From JAEZFI01 sp044508215 (GTDB lineage: Bacteria; Actinomycetota; Acidimicrobiia; Acidimicrobiales; Microtrichaceae), in NCBI GenBank assembly GCA_044508215.1, contig JBIQID010000121.1:1-9636 (forward strand): a stretch of 9,636 nt of DNA, in the 5' to 3' direction. The notes under the pieces were generated by a model, which did no database searches, was not told the origin of the DNA, and worked only from the letters and a program-made list of their open reading frames with translations. Within the stretch, counting starts at the first letter, position 1, and every line of letters begins with the position of its first letter. The translations under genes and the position numbers were made by a program. This document shows, in pieces, positions 5,999 through 9,636 of this stretch.

Positions 5999-6010
5999 TA
6001 CGATGGCCGC
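5999..6010 (+). promoter_or_regulatory. Leaderless promoter -10 (TACGAT) for the hydroxylase gene
   Basis: TACGAT (5999-6004) is a good actinobacterial -10 (TANNNT), followed by 6 nt and the ATG at 6011, so the transcript would begin at the A of the start codon. No Shine-Dalgarno lies before the ATG, which agrees with leaderless initiation. The surrounding AT-rich DNA stands out from its high-GC context. Confidence 0.65.
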
Positions 6011-6658
6011 ATGACGGCGATGACGACGACTGCGGCAGTGGCCACGGGCCTCGGCCTGTTCGCGCTCGGGGCCTTCGGCTGGACCCTCGGCGAGTACGTG
6101 CTGCACCGCTTCGCGTTCCACGAGATGCGCGGCAACAACCTCGGGAGCCGCGAGCACCTCGAGCACCACGTGAAGGCCCAGTGGAACTTCGATCCGGTGA
6201 TCCTCCTCGCGTGGGGCGGGGTGGTGCTCACGGGCATCGGCTGGGGTCTGCTCGGCGCCTGGCTGGCCGGCCCGGCCGGCTGGGCGCTCGGCGCCGGGTG
6301 GATCGGTGGCTACTTCTTCTACGAGTACCACCACGCCAAGTCGCACCGGCGGGGACCGAAGAACCGCTGGGAGCGGTGGCTCCGCATCAACCACTTCCAC
6401 CACCACTTCGGGCATCCGCTGAGCAACCAGGGCGTCACCGTGCCCCTGTGGGACATCGTGTTCGGCACCCGCGAGGTGCCAGAACGGGTGCGTGTGCCCC
6501 GCCGTCTCGCCATGCCGTGGCTGCTCGACGAGACCGGGGAGGTCCGTCCCGAGTACCGCGACGACTACGAGCTGGTCGGTTCGCCCGAGGCGACGACCGA
6601 ACGCCAACTGGCGCTCGACCGGGCGCGCGCCTTCGCCAACCTCGTCCCCGAGGCGTAG
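6011..6658 (+). CDS. Fatty acid hydroxylase/sterol desaturase superfamily membrane protein
   Basis: The 215-residue integral membrane protein carries the histidine clusters of the di-iron fatty acid hydroxylase superfamily: HRFAFH (32-37), HLEHH (49-53), EYHHAKSH (105-112) and NHFHHHFGHP (127-136). Hydrophobic stretches at about 8-30, 62-85 and 88-104 precede and separate the cytoplasmic His boxes. Such enzymes use O2 and electrons from a redox partner to hydroxylate or desaturate lipids, sterols or carotenoids; the substrate cannot be deduced. The soluble C-terminus (about 155-215) is charged. The ATG at 6011 is chosen because a -10 sits 6 nt before it; an in-frame TTG at 5972 would run through the promoter. 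It lies between trpF and trpB but has its own promoter, and I see no link to tryptophan synthesis. The superfamily is firm, the reaction open. Confidence 0.88.
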   Translation: MTAMTTTAAVATGLGLFALGAFGWTLGEYVLHRFAFHEMRGNNLGSREHLEHHVKAQWNFDPVILLAWGGVVLTGIGWGLLGAWLAGPAGWALGAGWIGGYFFYEYHHAKSHRRGPKNRWERWLRINHFHHHFGHPLSNQGVTVPLWDIVFGTREVPERVRVPRRLAMPWLLDETGEVRPEYRDDYELVGSPEATTERQLALDRARAFANLVPEA

Positions 6659-6696
6659 GGCTGCCCCGAAACCCTGCGGGAGGTCCGGCCGCACGG

Positions 6697-6705
6697 CGCT
6701 AGCGT
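6697..6705 (+). promoter_or_regulatory. trpBA promoter -10 (TAGCGT) within an 8-bp palindrome
   Basis: TAGCGT at 6700-6705 is the same hexamer seen before the peroxiredoxin gene. Transcription starting about 7 nt downstream would give a leader of about 27 nt, ending in a strong AGGAGG (6728-6733) 5 nt before the trpB GTG. The hexamer overlaps the perfect palindrome CGCTAGCG (6697-6704), inside a looser GCACG/CGTGC inverted repeat (6691-6707). A regulator bound here would block the promoter. No clear -35 is visible. Confidence 0.5.
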
Positions 6706-6738
6706 GCTGGGCCGCAGCGAGGCCGGCAGGAGGAGCGC

Positions 6739-7905
6739 GTGGCACAACCGAGCGTGATGGGCGAGCCCGACGAGCGGGGCCGCTTCGGCGAGTTCGGAGG
6801 GCTCTTCGTCCCGGAGACGCTCGTGCCCGCCTGCCAGGAGCTGGAGGCGGCGTTCCGCGAGGCGTGGGCCGACCAGGAGTTCCGCGACGAGCTGGCGGGG
6901 CTGCTCCGCGACTACGCCGGGCGCCCCTCCGCGCTCACGGAGTGCCGCCGGCTGTCCGAGCAGCTCGGGTTGCGGCTGCTGCTCAAGCGTGAGGACCTGA
7001 ACCACACCGGCAGCCACAAGATCAACAACGTGCTGGGGCAGGCCCTCCTCGCCCGCCGAATGGGCAAGCGCCGGCTGGTCGCCGAGACCGGCGCAGGGCA
7101 GCACGGGGTGGCCACGGCCACCGCCGCTGCGCTCCTGGGCCTCGAGTGCTGCGTGTACATGGGCGAGGTGGACATGGCCCGCCAGGAGCTCAACGTGTTC
7201 CGGATGCGCCTGCTGGGCGCCGAGGTCCGACCGGCCAGCTCGGGCAGCCGCACCCTGAAGGACGCCGTGAACGAGGCGATGCGCGACTGGGTGGCCACCG
7301 TCGAGGAGAGCGCCTACTGCCTCGGCTCGGTGATGGGCCCCCACCCGTACCCGTGGATGGTGCGGGAGCTGCACCGCGTGATCGGAGAGGAGGCCTCCGA
7401 GCAGTGCCGGGCGCTCCTCGGGGGCGACCCCGACGTGGTGGTCGCCTGCGTCGGGGGTGGGTCGAACGCCGCCGGCATCTTCAGCGGGTTCGCCGAGGGG
7501 TCGGCCCGTCTGGTGGGCGTCGAGCCCGCCGGGGGAGCGGCCGTGGGCCACGGTGTCCCGGGCATCGTGCACGGGATGCGGTCCTACCTGATGCAGGACG
7601 AGGCGGGGCAGGTGCGGGAAGCGCATTCGATCTCGGCCGGGCTCGACTACCCCGGCGTCGGGCCCGAGCACGCCAACCTGGCCCGCACCGGGCGGGCGGA
7701 GTACCCGGCGGTCACCGACGACGAGGTGATCGAGGCGTTCCAGGTCCTCTCGCGGACCGAGGGGATCATCCCAGCGCTCGAATCGGCCCACGCCCTCGCC
7801 TGGGTGCTCCGCGAGCACCAGCAGCTGCAGGGGCGCTCGGTGCTCGTGAACCTGAGCGGCCGGGGCGACAAGGACGTCGACCAGATGATGCGGGTGCTCT
7901 CGTGA
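6739..7905 (+). CDS. trpB: Tryptophan synthase beta chain TrpB
   Basis: TrpB condenses indole from TrpA with L-serine to make tryptophan, using PLP, in an alpha2-beta2 complex. The protein has 388 residues and matches the TrpB1 class: GRFGEFGGLFVPETL at the start, HTGSHKINN with the PLP Schiff-base Lys94, AETGAGQHG with catalytic Glu116, GGGSN (239-243) binding the PLP phosphate, SAGLDYPGVGPEHA, EGIIPALESAHA and VNLSGRGDKD. One deviation: between GVEP and GIVHGM (about 261-280) the chain is about 8 residues shorter than E. coli or mycobacterial TrpB as I recall them, losing most of the GHG-x-ETG-x-H loop. The other active-site motifs are intact, so I expect a working enzyme. The GTG start has AGGAGG 5 nt upstream. 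Its stop overlaps the trpA GTG by 4 bp. Confidence 0.97.
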   Translation: MAQPSVMGEPDERGRFGEFGGLFVPETLVPACQELEAAFREAWADQEFRDELAGLLRDYAGRPSALTECRRLSEQLGLRLLLKREDLNHTGSHKINNVLGQALLARRMGKRRLVAETGAGQHGVATATAAALLGLECCVYMGEVDMARQELNVFRMRLLGAEVRPASSGSRTLKDAVNEAMRDWVATVEESAYCLGSVMGPHPYPWMVRELHRVIGEEASEQCRALLGGDPDVVVACVGGGSNAAGIFSGFAEGSARLVGVEPAGGAAVGHGVPGIVHGMRSYLMQDEAGQVREAHSISAGLDYPGVGPEHANLARTGRAEYPAVTDDEVIEAFQVLSRTEGIIPALESAHALAWVLREHQQLQGRSVLVNLSGRGDKDVDQMMRVLS

Positions 7906-8675
7906 GCGGCGCGCTGGAGAAGGCGCTGCGGGCGAAGCGGGACGCCGGCGGGAAGTCGCTCGTGACCTACCTCACCGGCGGTCTCGGCGACTGGCAGTCC
8001 ATGATGCGCGCCGCCGCAGCCGCGGGCGCGGACGCGATCGAGGTGGGCATCCCGTTCTCGGACCCCGTGATGGACGGTCCGGTGATCCAGGAGGCCGACG
8101 AGCGGGCGCTGGCGGCGGGCGCCACGCCCACGTCGATCCTCGACGGCGTCTCCACGCTCGACGCCGGGATCCCTCTGGCGGTGATGACCTACGGGAACCT
8201 CGTCTTCCGCTTCGGCTGGGAGCGGTTCGCCGAGCGCTGTGCGAAGGTCGGCGTGTCCGGTGCGATCCTGCCGGACCTCCCGCTCGAGGAGGTGGGGGAC
8301 TGGTGCGATGCCGCCGACGCAGCCGGCGTCGAGACCGTGCTGCTGGCTGCCCCCACGGCGCCGGACGAGCGGCTGGAGCGGATCGTCGCCCGCACGAAGG
8401 GGTTCGTCTACGCGGTCGGCTTGCTGGGAGTGACGGGCGCCCGCGAGTCCCTCGCGGCCTCAGCGGTGGAGATCGCCCGGCGCCTGAAGTCGATCACCGA
8501 CGTTCCGGTCCTCGTCGGAGTGGGTATCGGCTCTCCGGAGCAGGCAGCAGAGGTCTGCGAGGTGGCCGACGGCGTGGTGATCGGGTCAGCGGTCGTCCGA
8601 CGGATGCTCGACGAGGGCACCCCGGAGGCGGTGGCGGAGCTGGTGGCGTCGTTCCGCAGCGCGCTCGACGCCTGA
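7902..8675 (+). CDS. trpA: Tryptophan synthase alpha chain TrpA
   Basis: TrpA cleaves indole-3-glycerol phosphate to indole and glyceraldehyde 3-phosphate and channels the indole to TrpB. The 257-residue length is typical. YLTGGLGD (23-30) matches the YxTAGxP opening of the barrel. EVGIPFSDPVMDGPVIQ (47-63) carries both catalytic acids, Glu47 and Asp58; the family usually has Leu-Ala where this has Val56-Met57. FVYAVGLLGVTGAR (168-181) is the flexible loop and phosphate region, with Gly173 where a Ser is common. VLVGVGIGSPEQA and DGVVIGSAVV complete the phosphate-binding end. The GTG start overlaps the trpB stop (GTGA), so the two subunits are translationally coupled. A 102-nt gap follows before the HU gene, with no strong terminator. 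Confidence 0.96.
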   Translation: MSGALEKALRAKRDAGGKSLVTYLTGGLGDWQSMMRAAAAAGADAIEVGIPFSDPVMDGPVIQEADERALAAGATPTSILDGVSTLDAGIPLAVMTYGNLVFRFGWERFAERCAKVGVSGAILPDLPLEEVGDWCDAADAAGVETVLLAAPTAPDERLERIVARTKGFVYAVGLLGVTGARESLAASAVEIARRLKSITDVPVLVGVGIGSPEQAAEVCEVADGVVIGSAVVRRMLDEGTPEAVAELVASFRSALDA

Positions 8676-8727
8676 CCCCGACGGGGGAGCGCCGGTCGCG
8701 AACGGGAAAGAACGCTCGCCATCGGGG

Positions 8728-8772
8728 TAGTGTGCCGTTAGAGTTACAAGCCTGTAGTTCGAGCCCGGGAGG
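8728..8772 (+). promoter_or_regulatory. HU gene promoter region and Shine-Dalgarno
   Basis: The trpA-HU gap contains two -10-like hexamers, TAGTGT (8728-8733) and TAGAGT (8739-8744). The second lies 33 nt before the ATG, the same distance as TAGCGT from the trpB start. GGGAGG (8767-8772) is a good Shine-Dalgarno 5 nt before the ATG. A 4-bp hairpin TACA-AGCC-TGTA (8745-8756) lies in the leader and is too small to weigh. The first part of the gap (8676-8700) holds only a short CCCC-GAC-GGGG hairpin. Confidence 0.5.
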
Positions 8773-8777
8773 CCGAC

Positions 8778-9074
8778 ATGAACAAGTCAGAGCTCGTCGA
8801 GACGATCGCTCGTCGGACGGAGTTGCCGAAGCGCGACGTCGAGGCCGTGCTGAACACGTTCTTCGAGGTCGTGGCCCAGGTGGTGAGCCGCGGCAAGGAG
8901 AAGCTCACGATCCCCGGCTGGATCAGCTTCGAGCAGACGGCGACGTCGGCCCGCACCGCCCGGAACCCGCAGACGGGTGCCACGATCGACATCCCCGCCG
9001 GCAAGAAGGTGAAGATCACCGCTGGCGCCACGCTCAAGGCGATCGCCAAGGGCGAGAAGCCCGCTCCGGACTGA
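8778..9074 (+). CDS. HU-family DNA-binding protein (HupS-like core, no lysine-rich tail)
   Basis: HU proteins are small dimeric nucleoid proteins that bend DNA. The 98-residue sequence has the HU start MNKSELVETIARR, helices to about residue 38, then KEKLTIPGWISFEQ and the DNA-binding arm SARTARNPQTGATIDIPAG (57-75) with the conserved Arg-Asn-Pro at 62-64. The arm and the KLTIPG stretch resemble the HU domain of streptomycete HupS more than mycobacterial HupB. The long Lys/Ala/Pro-rich C-terminal tail of HupS and HupB is missing; the protein ends KGEKPAPD. Trp48 stands where Phe is usual (GFG or GF). It is monocistronic by spacing, with its own promoter and a strong GGGAGG ribosome-binding site. 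IHF is less likely because the arm and ends fit HU better. Confidence 0.93.
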   Translation: MNKSELVETIARRTELPKRDVEAVLNTFFEVVAQVVSRGKEKLTIPGWISFEQTATSARTARNPQTGATIDIPAGKKVKITAGATLKAIAKGEKPAPD

Positions 9075-9089
9075 TCACCCCAGGCTGAT

Positions 9090-9107
9090 CGTCCCCGCAG
9101 GACGGGG
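9090..9107 (+). terminator. Short GC hairpin after the HU gene (weak terminator candidate)
   Basis: Two alternative 5-bp stems are possible: CGTCC-CCGCA-GGACG (9090-9104) or CCCCG-CAGGA-CGGGG (9093-9107). They lie 16-19 nt after the HU stop. No T-run follows, as is common for weak terminators in high-GC actinobacteria. Function is uncertain. Confidence 0.35.
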
Positions 9108-9137
9108 TGTCGGGGGATCGCTCGCTGCTGGATTGGG

Positions 9138-9149
9138 TAGCGTGCGGCC
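9138..9149 (+). promoter_or_regulatory. Leaderless promoter -10 (TAGCGT) for the peroxiredoxin gene
   Basis: TAGCGT (9138-9143) is followed by exactly 6 nt and the ATG at 9150, so the predicted transcript begins at the start codon. No Shine-Dalgarno occurs just before the ATG, which supports leaderless initiation. The -35 region is not recognisable. Confidence 0.6.
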
Positions 9150-9617
9150 ATGGCCGACACCCCCGTCCTGAAACCGGGCGACCCCGCCCCGCCGATCACC
9201 CTCCTCGACCAGCGCGGTGAGGAGGTCAGCCTCGCCGACCATGCAGGGCATCCGGTGCTCGTGTACTTCTACCCGAAGGCCGACACCCCCGGGTGCACCA
9301 CGCAGTCGTGTGGCCTGCGCGACGTCGCAGGCGACATCGGCGACGCCAAGATCATCGGCATCAGCCCCGACCAGCCCGCGAAGCTCGCCAAGTTCGACGA
9401 GAAGTACGGGCTGGGCTTCACGCTGCTCTCCGACCCCGACCACGCGGTGGCCGAGAGCTATGGCGTGTGGGGCGAGAAGAAGAACTACGGCAAGACGTAC
9501 ATGGGCATCATCCGGTCGGCCTTCCTCATCGGTGAGGACGGCACGATCCGGGAGGCCTGGTACAAGATCAGCCCGAAGGACACCCCGACGAAGCTCGTGA
9601 AGGCGCTCGCCGCCTAG
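9150..9617 (+). CDS. bcp: Thiol peroxidase, BCP/PrxQ-type peroxiredoxin
   Basis: This thioredoxin-fold peroxidase reduces H2O2 and organic hydroperoxides in the cytoplasm, with electrons normally from thioredoxin. The 155-residue sequence has the AhpC/TSA layout: LKPGDPAPPITLLDQRGEEVSLAD, then VLVYFYPKADTPGCT with the peroxidatic Cys49 and TQSCGLRD with Cys54 five residues on, the resolving position of the PrxQ/BCP subgroup. IIGISPDQPAKLAKFDEKYGLGFTLLSDPD and GVWGEKKNYGKTYMGIIRSAFLIG, including the conserved Arg before the last strands, complete the fold. Length and cysteine spacing match E. coli BCP (Cys45/Cys50). It has its own leaderless promoter and is separated by 75 nt from the HU gene, so it appears independent of the trp genes. 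Identification is firm; the exact reductant is unknown. Confidence 0.95.
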   Translation: MADTPVLKPGDPAPPITLLDQRGEEVSLADHAGHPVLVYFYPKADTPGCTTQSCGLRDVAGDIGDAKIIGISPDQPAKLAKFDEKYGLGFTLLSDPDHAVAESYGVWGEKKNYGKTYMGIIRSAFLIGEDGTIREAWYKISPKDTPTKLVKALAA

Positions 9618-9622
9618 TTGCA

Positions 9623-9636
9623 CGGGCGGGTGCCCG
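9623..9636 (+). terminator. Stem-loop CGGGC-GGGT-GCCCG after the peroxiredoxin gene, cut by the window end
   Basis: A 5-bp GC stem with a 4-nt loop begins 6 nt after the stop codon and its right arm ends exactly at the window edge. It could be the base of an intrinsic terminator, but whether the stem extends or a T-run follows cannot be seen. Confidence 0.4.

Noticed and set aside
8676..8686. CCCC-GAC-GGGG hairpin right after trpA as a terminator
   Set aside because: Only 4 bp with a 3-nt loop and no T-run; such motifs arise by chance in this composition.
8757..8766. tRNA T-loop-like GTTCGAGCCC upstream of the HU gene
   Set aside because: There is no acceptor stem, anticodon arm or D-arm around it. 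It is part of a short leader ending in a Shine-Dalgarno.
1..9636. Signs of a mobile element, CRISPR array, phage, toxin-antitoxin or defence system
   Set aside because: No transposase, integrase, regular spaced repeats or defence-type domains are present, and every gene belongs to a recognised housekeeping or enzyme family with similar base composition.

Overview
This window reads as core-genome DNA of a high-GC Gram-positive bacterium (Actinomycetota), most plausibly Acidimicrobiia or a near relative. The lineage call is inference. It rests on very high G+C, GTG starts and 4-bp GTGA overlaps, TAGNNT-like promoter hexamers placed directly before start codons (leaderless transcription), the hisF-hisI-trpE order typical of actinobacterial his/trp clusters, and an HU protein like actinobacterial HupS without its lysine-rich tail. 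No mobile element, phage, CRISPR array, tRNA or rRNA is visible. All 13 genes are on the + strand, and no gene-free stretch exceeds about 105 bases.

Layout. (1) 1-4365, a tightly packed run: the 3' part of hisF, a GroES-like gene, hisI, trpE, a YgfZ-type folate-binding protein gene, and a J-domain membrane protein gene; most junctions overlap or nearly touch. (2) 4355-5953: trpC, then trpF after a 39-nt gap holding a candidate leaderless promoter. (3) 6011-6658: a fatty acid hydroxylase-superfamily membrane protein with a convincing leaderless promoter and a perfect inverted repeat upstream. (4) 6739-8675: trpB-trpA with their own promoter. (5) 8778-9074: an HU-family nucleoid protein. (6) 9150-9617: a BCP/PrxQ peroxiredoxin, leaderless.

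Function. TrpE, TrpC, TrpF, TrpB and TrpA cover tryptophan synthesis from chorismate except the glutaminase TrpG and phosphoribosyltransferase TrpD, which must lie elsewhere. HisF and HisI are two steps of histidine synthesis. A dedicated trpF is noteworthy because many Actinomycetota lack it and use the bifunctional isomerase PriA. Four non-biosynthetic genes are interleaved with the his/trp genes: GroES-like, YgfZ-like, J-domain/TM and fatty acid hydroxylase.

I see no dramatic new system. The points worth a second look are a recurring TAGNNT start-site signature (twice using the upstream gene's TAG stop codon), a 10-codon mini-ORF overlapping the trpF start, a loop missing from TrpB, an acidic tail on TrpF, the inverted repeat before the hydroxylase gene, and two chaperone-like genes inside an amino-acid biosynthesis cluster.
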